Shown: in pieces, positions 47,076 through 54,837 of the stretch
Numbering within the stretch: the first letter of the stretch is position 1
Layout: each line of letters begins with the position of its first letter
From: Kocuria turfanensis
GTDB lineage: Bacteria > Actinomycetota > Actinomycetes > Actinomycetales > Micrococcaceae
Length of the DNA: 64,000 nucleotides
Direction: 5' to 3'
Assembly (NCBI RefSeq): GCF_001580365.1
Contig: NZ_CP014480.1
Span: 2,171,008-2,235,007 of the forward strand
Notes under the pieces: model-generated
Databases searched by the model: none
Seen by the model: only the letters and a program-made list of their open reading frames with translations
What the model was told of the DNA's origin: nothing
Position numbers and translations under genes: made by a program

Positions 47076-47097
47076 GGCCGGCTCCTTCTCGGACGGA

Positions 47098-47121
47098 TTT
47101 TCTGTCGCTTGACAGGTATTA
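47098..47121 (-). promoter_or_regulatory. -10 and palindromic operator of the carboxylase operon
   Basis: Leftward, TAATAC (47121-47116) is followed directly by CTGTC-aagc-GACAG (47115-47102) and AAAA. The start point would fall inside the palindrome and the leader would be about 35 nt, too short for a guanidine riboswitch. The same arrangement stands before the symporter at 27094-27116. Confidence 0.7.
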
Positions 47122-47133
47122 GAGCAGGGCCGG

Positions 47134-47171
47134 ATTTCCCCCGGGTCAGGCGGGCGTTTCGGGGAGGTAAC
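47134..47171 (-). promoter_or_regulatory. Double GlnR box of the carboxylase operon
   Basis: Leftward: GTTAC, six bases, GAAAC, six bases, CTGAC, six bases, GAAAT. All four half-sites keep the 11-bp period of GlnR sites in Streptomyces and Mycobacterium. It lies 12 bp upstream of the -10, a usual place for activation under nitrogen limitation. Confidence 0.75.
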
Positions 47172-47216
47172 TCCGCGGTCCGTCCGGACGCCCCACCGGG
47201 TGGCGGACGGGATTGG

Positions 47217-47229
47217 TAGGTTCTGTCCC
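47217..47229 (+). promoter_or_regulatory. Leaderless-type promoter of the TetR gene
   Basis: TAGGTT (47217-47222) is followed by seven bases and GTG 47230. No Shine-Dalgarno sequence stands at the usual distance. It supports the GTG at 47230 as start rather than the in-frame GTG at 47200. Confidence 0.5.
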
Positions 47230-47919
47230 GTGACGAAGAGCCGAGGACGCCCGCGCAAGAATCCCGCCTCCCCCACGGGGCGCGGGGCCGAGCAGGACGT
47301 CCTCCACGCCGCCGGGGGCCTGTTCGTGCGCCGCGGCTTCGCCCGGACGAGCACCCGCGCGATCGCGGAGGCGGCGGGCCTGCAGCAGGCGAGCGTCTAC
47401 CACTGGTTCCGCTCCAAGGAGGAGGTCCTGCTGCGCCTGGTGCTCGGCACGGTGGTGCCCTCGCGCCGCCTCGCCGAGCGGCTGCTGGCCGCCGACGCCC
47501 CCGGGCACGTGCTGCTGTGGGCCCTGTGCTTCGCGGACACCCGGCTGCTGCTCGAGGACCCGCAGAACCTCGGGGCGCTCTACTTCGCCCCGGAGCTGCG
47601 GGGCGAGGGGTTCGAGGAGTTCCACGAGAACCGGGACGCGCTGGAGCGGATCTACGGAACGCTGCTGGAGCGCACCAGCGGGCGCCCGGCGACACCGTTC
47701 GACGCGGCCGTGCTCATGGGGCTCGTGGAGAACGTGATCCTGCAGCGCCAGCGCAGAGCGCCGCGCCTGCCCGACGACGCGGCGCACCGCATCGCGGACA
47801 CGGCCCTGCGGGTCGCGGGCACCCCCGAGCACGTCACCGGACCGACCCGGGACCGTGCACTGGAGCTGGTGGACGGTCTCGCGGAGGACACCGACCGCCG
47901 ACCCGCACCCAGCGCCTAG
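47230..47919 (+). CDS. TetR-family regulator divergent from the carboxylase operon
   Basis: 229 residues. A basic AT-hook-like KSRGRPRKNP precedes the TetR DNA-binding helices: VLHAAGGLFVRRGFARTSTRAIAEAAGLQQASVYHWFRSKEEVLLRLV. The C-terminal ligand domain is not informative. By position it should bind the CTGTC-N4-GACAG palindrome at 47102-47115 and, by sequence match, the one at 27100-27113. The effector may be the pathway substrate. Its stop codon TAG is part of the -10 of the following leader ORF. Confidence 0.9.
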   Translation: MTKSRGRPRKNPASPTGRGAEQDVLHAAGGLFVRRGFARTSTRAIAEAAGLQQASVYHWFRSKEEVLLRLVLGTVVPSRRLAERLLAADAPGHVLLWALCFADTRLLLEDPQNLGALYFAPELRGEGFEEFHENRDALERIYGTLLERTSGRPATPFDAAVLMGLVENVILQRQRRAPRLPDDAAHRIADTALRVAGTPEHVTGPTRDRALELVDGLAEDTDRRPAPSA

Positions 47920-47928
47920 ACTGGGAGG
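47917..47928 (+). promoter_or_regulatory. Leaderless-type promoter ahead of the leader ORF
   Basis: TAGACT (47917-47922) is followed by six bases and ATG 47929. The same 6-base spacing is seen at the LysR gene and at 56122-56133. The TetR stop codon overlaps the -10. Confidence 0.45.
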
Positions 47929-47994
47929 ATGCTCTCCCGCCACGACTCGTCCCGCCCGACCAGTTCCTGGACCTGCGGCGGAGGTGAGCGCTGA
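47929..47994 (+). CDS. Possible 21-residue leader peptide of the amidotransferase gene
   Basis: A small frame beginning MLSRHDSSRP and ending CGGGER is positioned at a leaderless-type transcript start. Its TGA overlaps the amidotransferase ATG (TGATG), so translation could be coupled. It is Ser- and Arg-rich with one Cys and one Trp; no known leader family is recognised. The amidotransferase start is fixed by its catalytic Cys2, so these 65 bases must be leader if the promoter call is right. Confidence 0.35.
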   Translation: MLSRHDSSRPTSSWTCGGGER

Positions 47995-49778
47995 TGTGCG
48001 GCATCGCCGGTGAGGTCCGGTTCGACGGCGCGACCGCGGACCCGGGCACGATCCACCGCATGACCTGCGCCCAGTCCGGCCGCGGACCGGACGGATCGGG
48101 CGCCTGGGCCCAGGGCCCGGTGGCCATGGGCCACTGCCGGCTGAAGATCGTGGACCTCAGCCCCTCGGGCGGGCAGCCGATGGTGGACTCGCGCCTGGGC
48201 CTGTCGATCGTGTTCAACGGCATGATCTACAACTACCGGCAGCTGCGCGAGGAGCTGCGCGGCATGGGCTACGAGTTCTTCTCCACCTCGGACACCGAGG
48301 TCGCCCTGAAGGCCTACCACCGCTGGGGCCGGGAGTGCGTCTACCACTTCCACGGCATGTTCGCCTTCGCGATCACCGAGCACACGAGCGGGCGCACGGT
48401 CCTCGCCCGGGACCGGCTGGGGATCAAGCCCCTCTACGTGGACCACACGGGGGCCCGGCTGCGGTTCGCCTCCACGGTGCAGGCGCTGCTCGCGGCCGGC
48501 GACGTCGACACCTCGATCGACCGCACCGCCCTGTCCTACTACCTCACCTTCCACTCGGTGGTCCCGGCCCCGCGCACCATCCTCAAGGGCGTGCGCAAGA
48601 TGCCGCCGGCGACCGTGCGCACGGTCGAGCCGGACGGGTCGGCCTCCGACCACGAGTACTGGAACCCGCAGTTCACCCGGGACGAGGACCGCTCGGACTG
48701 GTCGGCGCAGGACTGGCAGGACGGCCTCGTCGAGAAGCTGCGCACCGCGGTGAAGCGGCGCATGGTGGCGGACGTGCCGGTGGGCGTGCTGCTGTCCGGC
48801 GGGATCGACTCCAGCCTCGTGGTGGCCCTGCTCGCGGAGAGCGGGCAGGATGACCTGCAGACGTTCAGCATCGGCTTCGAGTCCCGGGGCGAGGAGTCCG
48901 GGGACGAGTTCGAGTTCTCCTCCCGGGTCGCCCGCCGCTTCGGCACCGACCATCACCAGATCGCGATCGACGACGCCCGGCTGGTCCCGGCGATCGACCG
49001 GACCGTGGCCGCGATGAGCGAGCCGATGATCAGCCACGACTGCGTGGCCTTCTACCTGCTCAGCGAGGAGGTCTCGAAGCACGTCAAGGTCGTCCAGTCC
49101 GGGCAGGGCGCCGACGAGGTGCTGGGCGGCTACCACTGGTACCCGCCGCTGGCCGACGTCGCGCGCGACGACGCGCGCCAGACCTACTCGGAGGCGTTCT
49201 TCGACCGCCCGTGGTCGCGGCTGGCCAAGGTGCTGTCCCCGGAGTGGATGGCGACCCACGACGCGCCCACGGCGTTCATCGAGCGCCACTTCGGCCGCCC
49301 GGGGGCCGAGACGGCCGTCGACGCCGCGCTGCGCACCGACTCCACGGTGATGCTCGTGGACGACCCGGTGAAGCGGGTGGACAACATGACCATGGCCTGG
49401 GGCCTCGAGGCCCGGGTGCCGTTCCTGGACCACGAGCTCGTGGAGTTCGCCGGGCGCATCCCGCCGGAGCTCAAGCTCGCCGACGGCGGCAAGGGCGTGC
49501 TCAAGCGCGCCGCGCGCGGGATCGTCCCGGACGAGGTCATCGACCGGAAGAAGGGCTACTTCCCGGTCCCGGCGATCCGCACCCTGGAGGGCGGGACCCT
49601 GGACCGGGTCGAGGCGGCGCTGACCGACCCGGCGGCGGTGCGGCGCGGGCTCTACAACTCCGAGGTGGTGGAGTCCCTGCTGGCGGACCCCAACCGGCAC
49701 CACACGCCGCTGCGCTCCAACGTGCTGTGGCAGCTGGGGCTGCTCGAGATGTGGCTGCAGGAGAACGGCATCTCCTGA
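47994..49778 (+). CDS. Asparagine-synthase-family amidotransferase (AsnO / N-acetylglutaminylglutamine type)
   Basis: 594 residues. Catalytic Cys2 in MCGIAGEVRF, then RGPDGSGAW, FNGMIYNYRQLREEL and RDRLGIKPLY form the glutaminase domain. The synthetase domain has the PP-loop LSGGIDSSLVVALLAESG at residues 267-284 and GQGADEVLGGYHWYPPLADV. The pattern matches the amidotransferase of N-acetylglutaminylglutamine amide osmolyte synthesis. The usual partner, an ATP-grasp/GNAT dipeptide synthetase, is not adjacent, so the exact product is uncertain. GGAGG lies upstream of ATG 47994, within the leader ORF. Confidence 0.9.
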   Translation: MCGIAGEVRFDGATADPGTIHRMTCAQSGRGPDGSGAWAQGPVAMGHCRLKIVDLSPSGGQPMVDSRLGLSIVFNGMIYNYRQLREELRGMGYEFFSTSDTEVALKAYHRWGRECVYHFHGMFAFAITEHTSGRTVLARDRLGIKPLYVDHTGARLRFASTVQALLAAGDVDTSIDRTALSYYLTFHSVVPAPRTILKGVRKMPPATVRTVEPDGSASDHEYWNPQFTRDEDRSDWSAQDWQDGLVEKLRTAVKRRMVADVPVGVLLSGGIDSSLVVALLAESGQDDLQTFSIGFESRGEESGDEFEFSSRVARRFGTDHHQIAIDDARLVPAIDRTVAAMSEPMISHDCVAFYLLSEEVSKHVKVVQSGQGADEVLGGYHWYPPLADVARDDARQTYSEAFFDRPWSRLAKVLSPEWMATHDAPTAFIERHFGRPGAETAVDAALRTDSTVMLVDDPVKRVDNMTMAWGLEARVPFLDHELVEFAGRIPPELKLADGGKGVLKRAARGIVPDEVIDRKKGYFPVPAIRTLEGGTLDRVEAALTDPAAVRRGLYNSEVVESLLADPNRHHTPLRSNVLWQLGLLEMWLQENGIS

Positions 49779-49830
49779 CCGGGGCTCGGGCACGGGCGGA
49801 CGTGGGCGCTCGCCCGGTGCGCCCACCCTG

Positions 49831-49909
49831 TACTGTGTCTCGGAGCACAGCGACTCCGGTGCGGACGTCGGTACCGCAGCGCCTTCGCCGGCCGGTTCCG
49901 CCACGGAAC
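49831..49909 (+). promoter_or_regulatory. Promoter and hairpin-rich leader of the Nramp-type gene
   Basis: TACTGT (49831-49836) is a likely -10, giving a leader of about 97 nt. The leader has three small stems: CGGAG/CTCCG (49841-49858), GCGG/CCGC (49861-49877) and GTTCCG-cca-CGGAAC (49895-49909). It could be a metal-responsive element, but I cannot match it to a known riboswitch. Confidence 0.35.
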
Positions 49910-49939
49910 GCGCACCGGACGGAACGACGAGGACACGCA

Positions 49940-51241
49940 TTGCGCACAGAGAACGACCACGACTTCGGGGCGCACGCCGCCCGCACGGACGACGACGGCG
50001 GGGCCCCCGCCAAGTGGAAGATCGTGGGCCCGGGACTGGTGGTCGCGGCCACCGGTGTGGGCGCCGCGGACATGGTCGCCACCCTGGTGGCCGGATCCCG
50101 CTACGGCTACGGGCTGCTGTGGGCCGTGGTCCTCGGCGTGATCCTGAAGATCATCCTGGTGGAGGGCGCCGGGCGCTTCACGCTCGCCACGGGACGCACC
50201 ATCTTCGAGGGCTGGCGCTCCCTGGGCCGCTGGACCACGTGGTACTTCGGGCCGTACATCATGATCTGGGGCTTCGTCTACGGCGCCACCGCGATGTCCT
50301 CCGCCGCGCTGCCGCTGGCCGCGGTCTTCCCCGTCCTGCCCCTGTGGGCCTGGGCGATCATCATGGGGCTGCTCGGGTTCGTCATGGTGTGGTTCGGCAG
50401 GTACGCCACCTTCGAGAAGATCACCGCCGCGCTGGTCGGCCTGATGTTCGTCACCGTGGTGGGGCTGGCGGTCATCGCCACCCCCAACGTCCCCGAGATG
50501 ATCGGGGGCCTCGTGCCGGTCATCCCGGAGGGCGGGGTGCTCTACACGCTGGCCCTCGCCGGTGGGGTCGGCGGCACCATCACGCTGGCCGCCTACGGCT
50601 ACTGGCTGCGGGAGAAGGGCTGGTACACGCCCAAGTGGATGCGCGTCATGCGGATCGACAACTCCGTGGCCTACGTGGTCACAGGCATCTTCGTCATCGC
50701 CATGCTGATCGTCGGCGCCGAGGTGGTCCGCTCCGCGGGCGTGGCGCTCAGCTCCGGGGACGAGGGCCTGCTGGACCTCTACGCCGTGCTCCGCGCGGAG
50801 TACGGCGACGTGGTCGGCACCGGCTTCCTCGTGGGATTCTGGGCCGCCTCCTTCTCCTCGATCATCGGCGTGTGGAACGGCGTGTCCCTGATGTTCGCCG
50901 ACTTCTGGGGGAACATCCGCGGCAAGGAGTCCGGCCACCCCGACACCCGGGTCGGCGGCAAGTACTTCCGCTTCTACGTGCTCTGGCTGACGTTCCCGCC
51001 CATGCTCCTCTTCGCCCTGGGCCAGCCCATCGGCCTGATCCTCGCCTACGGCGTCCTGGGCTCCCTGTTCATGCCCTTCCTGGCGCTCACCCTGCTGGGC
51101 CTGCTCAACGGCCGCCGGATCCCCAAGGAGTGGGCCAACAGGTGGCACACCAACACCGCGCTGGGGATCACCGCCCTGCTCTTCGGCGTCCTGGGCGCCC
51201 AGCAGCTGGTGAAGGCCGTCGCACCGCTCGTCGGCGGCTGA
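49940..51241 (+). CDS. Nramp-superfamily transporter lacking the canonical metal-binding motifs
   Basis: 433 residues, about 11 helices, starting at TTG 49940 with GAGGA upstream. WKIVGPGLVVAATGVGAADMVATLVAGSRYGYGLLWAVVLGVILKIILVEGAGRF aligns with the start of Nramp/MntH. The metal-binding DPGN of helix 1 is replaced by GVGAAD, and the helix 6 Met-Pro-His motif by GGVGGTITLAAYGYW. Transport of manganese or iron by the usual mechanism is therefore doubtful; another ion or small solute is possible. It is alone, with a structured leader, and ends 13 bp from a convergent gene. Confidence 0.85.
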   Translation: MRTENDHDFGAHAARTDDDGGAPAKWKIVGPGLVVAATGVGAADMVATLVAGSRYGYGLLWAVVLGVILKIILVEGAGRFTLATGRTIFEGWRSLGRWTTWYFGPYIMIWGFVYGATAMSSAALPLAAVFPVLPLWAWAIIMGLLGFVMVWFGRYATFEKITAALVGLMFVTVVGLAVIATPNVPEMIGGLVPVIPEGGVLYTLALAGGVGGTITLAAYGYWLREKGWYTPKWMRVMRIDNSVAYVVTGIFVIAMLIVGAEVVRSAGVALSSGDEGLLDLYAVLRAEYGDVVGTGFLVGFWAASFSSIIGVWNGVSLMFADFWGNIRGKESGHPDTRVGGKYFRFYVLWLTFPPMLLFALGQPIGLILAYGVLGSLFMPFLALTLLGLLNGRRIPKEWANRWHTNTALGITALLFGVLGAQQLVKAVAPLVGG

Positions 51242-51254
51242 CGGCCCCACCGGG

Positions 51255-52331
51255 TCAGGGGATGACGCGCTCGGCCCGGTAGCGCTCGAACAGGCGGGTG
51301 AAGCAGTCCTCGGTGCGGCGGTACCCCGTGAACCCGGCCAGCCGGCTCTTGGACATGTCGGCGACGACCTCGATCGGCCGGCCCAGGTCCGCGTCCGTGT
51401 GCCACCACGAGGCCACGCGCGCGAGGTCGGGCTCGACCAGCCCGTGCCGCTCGACGATCCGCGCCCAGACGTCCTCGGTGCCGCGCATCTGCTCCTCCAG
51501 GGGCCGAGGGGCGTCCTGGTAGCCCTCCCACTCCAGCCCGAACCACGCCGCCAGCGCCGGCCACATCCTCCGCCACCGGAAGACGTCTCCGTTGACCACG
51601 TTGTACGCCTCATTCCCGGCGGCCTCCTCGGTGGCGGCCCAGACCATGTGCTCGGCCAGCAGGCCGGCGTCGGTCATGTCGGTCAGGCTGTTCCACTGCG
51701 TCTCGGAGCCGGGGAACACGAAGGGCCGGCCGGTCTCCCGGCAGATCGCGGCCTGGGCGGCGAGGGTGAGCCCCATGTTCATGGCGTTGCCCACCGCGTG
51801 GCCGATCACCGTGTGGGCCCGGTGCACGGACCAGCGGAAGCCCTGGCGCCCGGCGGCGGCCCACAGCTCGTCCTCCTGCGCGTAGTAGAAGTTGTCCACC
51901 GGCAGGCGGGGCTCCTCCTCGCGGAAGGGGGTGTCCGGCATGGTGCCCCGCCCGTAGGCCTCGAAGGGGCCGAGGTAGTGCTTCAGCCCGGTCATCAGCG
52001 CCACGTGCTCCACCGGGGCGTGGGCCAGGGCGGCCAGGAGGTTGCGGGCCATGCCCGCGTTGACCTCGATGTTCTCCTTCTCGGTGGCCTGGCGGGACCA
52101 CGCGGTGAAGAACACGTGCGTGGGCCGCTCCTCGGCCAGCGCCGCCGCGAGGCTCTCCGGGGAGCGCAGGTCGGCGCTCAGGTGGCGGGCGGTGCTGCCC
52201 GGCACGGGGGTGCGGGACAGGGCGAGCACGTCCCAGTCCTGGCCGGTGAGCTGCTCCACGAGCGCGGAGCCGGTGATGCCGCTGGCGCCGACGACCAGCG
52301 CGGTGCGGGCGGAGGGGTGAGCTGTGTCCAT
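51255..52331 (-). CDS. PRISE-type SDR reductase (progesterone 5-beta-reductase/iridoid-synthase-like)
   Basis: 358 residues from ATG 52331; a GTG three codons upstream (52340) is an alternative. NADP-binding start ALVVGASGITGSALVEQL. The extended-SDR family with unusual active site is recognised by TGLKHYLGPFEAYGRG, with the family Lys, and NFYYAQEDELW, with the family Tyr, in place of YxxxK. The C-terminal part has NVVNGDVFRWRRMWPALAAWFG. It probably reduces an enone C=C with NADPH; the natural substrate in bacteria is unknown. Convergent with the Nramp-type gene. Confidence 0.88.
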   Translation of the reverse strand: MDTAHPSARTALVVGASGITGSALVEQLTGQDWDVLALSRTPVPGSTARHLSADLRSPESLAAALAEERPTHVFFTAWSRQATEKENIEVNAGMARNLLAALAHAPVEHVALMTGLKHYLGPFEAYGRGTMPDTPFREEEPRLPVDNFYYAQEDELWAAAGRQGFRWSVHRAHTVIGHAVGNAMNMGLTLAAQAAICRETGRPFVFPGSETQWNSLTDMTDAGLLAEHMVWAATEEAAGNEAYNVVNGDVFRWRRMWPALAAWFGLEWEGYQDAPRPLEEQMRGTEDVWARIVERHGLVEPDLARVASWWHTDADLGRPIEVVADMSKSRLAGFTGYRRTEDCFTRLFERYRAERVIP

Positions 52332-52563
52332 GGGCCCCACTGTGGCACCGACACCGTGGGCACCGCCGCCCCGGCGGGTGCTGTCCGCTGCGGGGGAAAT
52401 CCGTGGCGGGGGGCCTGCACGACGAGGATGCGAGGCCCCGCCCGGGCGGGCGCGTCAGCCGGCAACCGCCCTGCGCTGTGGGTCAGGACCGGCCCCCGCG
52501 CGCCCGGTCGCATAGCGTGGACCGCGGAACGGACCAGCGACGAGAACGGGACAGGCGGGCGGC

Positions 52564-53313
52564 GTGACGAGATCCGAGGACGAGGACCGGGGACCCGGGG
52601 CCGGCTCGACCGGTGCGGCTGAGCGGGAGGCCGAGCAGCTGGGTCTGGCCGAGGGGCTCGCCCGCCGGCTCGACCGGCCGATGGGCATCCTGGGGGTGCT
52701 CTTCCTGTTCGTGGTGCTGGGCCAGCTCCTCGCGGAGGACCCCGGCCTGCTGGCCTTCCTCAACGTGGTCGGGTGGCTGTTCTGGGCCGTCTTCGTGAGC
52801 GAGTTCCTGCTGCGCGCCTACGTCGCGCGGTTCTCGGCGGCGTTCTGGAAGCGCAACTGGTGGCAGGTGCTCTTCCTCCTGCTGCCCTTCCTGCGCTTCT
52901 TCCGGGCGCTGCAGGCGGCCCGCCTGATCCGGCTCACCCGCCTGTCCCGGGCCGGGAGCGTGCTCTCGGCCGGGGTCCGGGGCTCCCGCTCCGCCGGGCG
53001 GCTGCTGTCCAGCAGGATCGGCTGGCTCGCGGCGCTGACCGGCGTCGTCGTCCTGGTGTCGAGCCAGCTGCTCTACGTCCTGGGCGCCTACCCGGACTAC
53101 GGGCCGGCGCTCTCCGACGCCGCGATGTCCACGATCACGGGACGGGAGCTCGGGGCGCCGGGCGGGTTCCCCCGGGTCCTGGAGGTCGTGCTGGCGGTGT
53201 ACTCGGTGGGCGTCTTCGCGACCCTGGCCGGGTCCGTGGGGGCCTACTTCCTCCGGGACGGGGACACCCCCCGGCAGGCCGCGGCCTTTTCCCGGGACGA
53301 GCCCGGCGGGTAG
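52564..53313 (+). CDS. Ion-channel-like membrane protein with degenerate filter
   Basis: 249 residues. After an acidic N-terminus come helices resembling a voltage-gated channel subunit: PMGILGVLFLFVVLGQLL, LFWAVFVSEFLLRAYVA, a basic S4-like segment FFRALQAARLIRLTRLSRAG, then a pore-type helix pair. Where K+ channels have TVGYG the sequence reads MSTITGRELG, followed by RVLEVVLAVYSVGVFATLAGSVGAYFL, which aligns with the last channel helix. Selectivity for K+ is therefore doubtful. GTG start at 52564. Its TAG stop forms part of the next gene's -10. Confidence 0.8.
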   Translation: MTRSEDEDRGPGAGSTGAAEREAEQLGLAEGLARRLDRPMGILGVLFLFVVLGQLLAEDPGLLAFLNVVGWLFWAVFVSEFLLRAYVARFSAAFWKRNWWQVLFLLLPFLRFFRALQAARLIRLTRLSRAGSVLSAGVRGSRSAGRLLSSRIGWLAALTGVVVLVSSQLLYVLGAYPDYGPALSDAAMSTITGRELGAPGGFPRVLEVVLAVYSVGVFATLAGSVGAYFLRDGDTPRQAAAFSRDEPGG

Positions 53314-53328
53314 GATCGGTCCCGACCG
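53311..53328 (+). promoter_or_regulatory. -10 and palindrome of the alcohol dehydrogenase gene
   Basis: TAGGAT (53311-53316) is a probable -10. The overlapping TCGGT-cccg-ACCGA palindrome (53315-53328) lies at the expected start point and could be an operator. A small TCAGC/GCTGA stem follows at 53335-53346. Confidence 0.35.
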
Positions 53329-53391
53329 AACAGATCAGCAGGCTGACGGTTCCGTCGACGGCGGCGACCCCGGCCCTGAGAAGGAGGATCG

Positions 53392-54567
53392 ATGAAGGCT
53401 CTGACATGGCAGGGAAAGCGCGCGGTGAGCGTGGAGGAGGTTCCGGACCCGAGGATCCAGGAGCCCACGGACGCGATCGTGCGGATCACCTCGTCGGGCA
53501 TCTGCGGCTCGGACCTGCACCTGTACGAGGTGCTGGGCCCGTTCATGGACAAGGGCGACGTGGTCGGCCACGAGCCCATGGGCATCGTGGAGGAGGTCGG
53601 GCCCGCCGTCACGAACCTCAAGCCCGGGGACCGCGTGGTGGTCCCGTTCAACATCTCCTGCGGGCACTGCTTCATGTGCCGGCAGGGCCTGCAGTCCCAG
53701 TGCGAGACCACCCAGGTCCGCGAGTACAACAGCGGGTGCGCCATCTACGGCTACTCGCGCATGTACGGGTCCGTGCCCGGCGGCCAGGCGGAGTACCTGC
53801 GGGTGCCGCACGCCGACTACGGGCCCATCAAGGTCCCGGACACCGGTGAGGACGAGCGCTACCTGTACCTCTCCGACGTGGTGCCCACCGCGTGGCAGGC
53901 CGTGAAGTACGCCGCGCCCCCGGAGGGCGGCTCACTGGCCGTGCTCGGGCTGGGCCCGATCGGCCAGATGTCCGCGCGGATCGGCCGGCACCTGGGCTAC
54001 CGCGTGATCGCGGTGGACCCCGTCGCGGAGCGCCGCGCCATGGCCGAGCGCCACGGGGTGGAGACGCTGGACCTGCACTCGGGCGTGGCCGACGAGCTGC
54101 GCGAGAGCACGGACGGCCGCGGACCCGACGCCGTGGTGGATGCGGTCGGCATGGAGGCCCACGGCTCGCCCGTGGCGGGCGTGGCGCAGCAGGCCGTGGG
54201 GCTGCTGCCGGACGCACTGGCCCGCAAGGCCATGGAGACCGCCGGCAGCGACCGGCTCAACGCCGTCTACACCGCGATCGACGCGGTCCGCCGCGGCGGG
54301 ACGATCTCGCTCAGCGGCGTGTACGGCGGCTCGAAGAGCCCGCTGCCGCTGCTGACCATGTTCGACAAGCAGCTCCAGTTCCGCATGGGCCAGTGCAACG
54401 TGAAGCGGTGGATCGACGACCTGCTCCCGCTGGTGGACGACCCCTCGGACCCGCTGGGCGTCCTGGATCTGAAGACCCACACGGCCTCCTTGGACCAGGC
54501 GCCGGAGATGTACGAGAAGTTCCAGAAGAAGCAGGACGGGTGCATCAAGGTGGTGCTCAAGCCGTAG
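53392..54567 (+). CDS. Zinc-dependent alcohol dehydrogenase
   Basis: 391 residues of the formaldehyde-dehydrogenase-like medium-chain family. Catalytic zinc ligands are Cys38 (SSGICGSDLHLYE) and His60-Glu61 (VVGHEPMG). The structural zinc is held by Cys90, Cys93, Cys96 and Cys104 in ISCGHCFMCRQGLQSQC. The NAD-binding turn is VLGLGPIGQMSARIG. Long insertions around residues 110-160 and 250-280 (HGSPVAGVAQQAVGLL) are typical of glutathione-independent formaldehyde dehydrogenase relatives. Substrate not resolved. GAAGGAGG precedes the ATG. A strong terminator follows. Confidence 0.93.
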   Translation: MKALTWQGKRAVSVEEVPDPRIQEPTDAIVRITSSGICGSDLHLYEVLGPFMDKGDVVGHEPMGIVEEVGPAVTNLKPGDRVVVPFNISCGHCFMCRQGLQSQCETTQVREYNSGCAIYGYSRMYGSVPGGQAEYLRVPHADYGPIKVPDTGEDERYLYLSDVVPTAWQAVKYAAPPEGGSLAVLGLGPIGQMSARIGRHLGYRVIAVDPVAERRAMAERHGVETLDLHSGVADELRESTDGRGPDAVVDAVGMEAHGSPVAGVAQQAVGLLPDALARKAMETAGSDRLNAVYTAIDAVRRGGTISLSGVYGGSKSPLPLLTMFDKQLQFRMGQCNVKRWIDDLLPLVDDPSDPLGVLDLKTHTASLDQAPEMYEKFQKKQDGCIKVVLKP

Positions 54568-54585
54568 CGCCCCGCGCGGTGTCCC

Positions 54586-54624
54586 GGGGAGCCCCGGCCC
54601 TTGTCGCGAGGGCCGGGGCTCCCC
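54586..54624 (+). terminator. Terminator of the alcohol dehydrogenase gene
   Basis: A perfect 16-bp stem (54586-54601 with 54609-54624) and a seven-base loop, tgtcgcg, starting about 20 bp after the stop codon. Confidence 0.85.
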
Positions 54625-54719
54625 GCGCGCCCGGACAGTACCGTGCGCTCCGCCCGGCCGCTCCTGCCCGGCACCCCGCCGACCCGGTGCGCCCTGCCCG
54701 ACGCCTCCTGTCGGGCCCG

Positions 54720-54831
54720 CTCTGCCCAGCCGGCCCTGCCCAGCCGGCCCTGCCCAGCCGGCCCTGCCCAGCCGGCCCTGCCCAGCCGGCCCTGCCCAGC
54801 CGGTCCTGCCCAGCCGGTCCTGCCCGGCCCG
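54720..54831. repeat. 14-bp tandem repeat array at a convergent junction
   Basis: About eight copies of ccctgcccagccgg run head to tail; five central copies (54734-54803) are identical and those at the right end vary by one or more bases. The array stops a few bases before the stop codon of the leftward reductase gene (54838). Confidence 0.9.
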
Positions 54832-54837
54832 CCCTGC

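Noticed and set aside
47076..47133. Guanidine riboswitch before the carboxylase operon
   Set aside because: The predicted leader is only about 35 nt, and the sequence upstream is explained by a -10, a palindrome and GlnR half-sites.
54720..54831. Coding sequence across the 14-bp repeats
   Set aside because: The unit length is not a multiple of three, so each copy shifts frame; no ribosome site or domain is seen.
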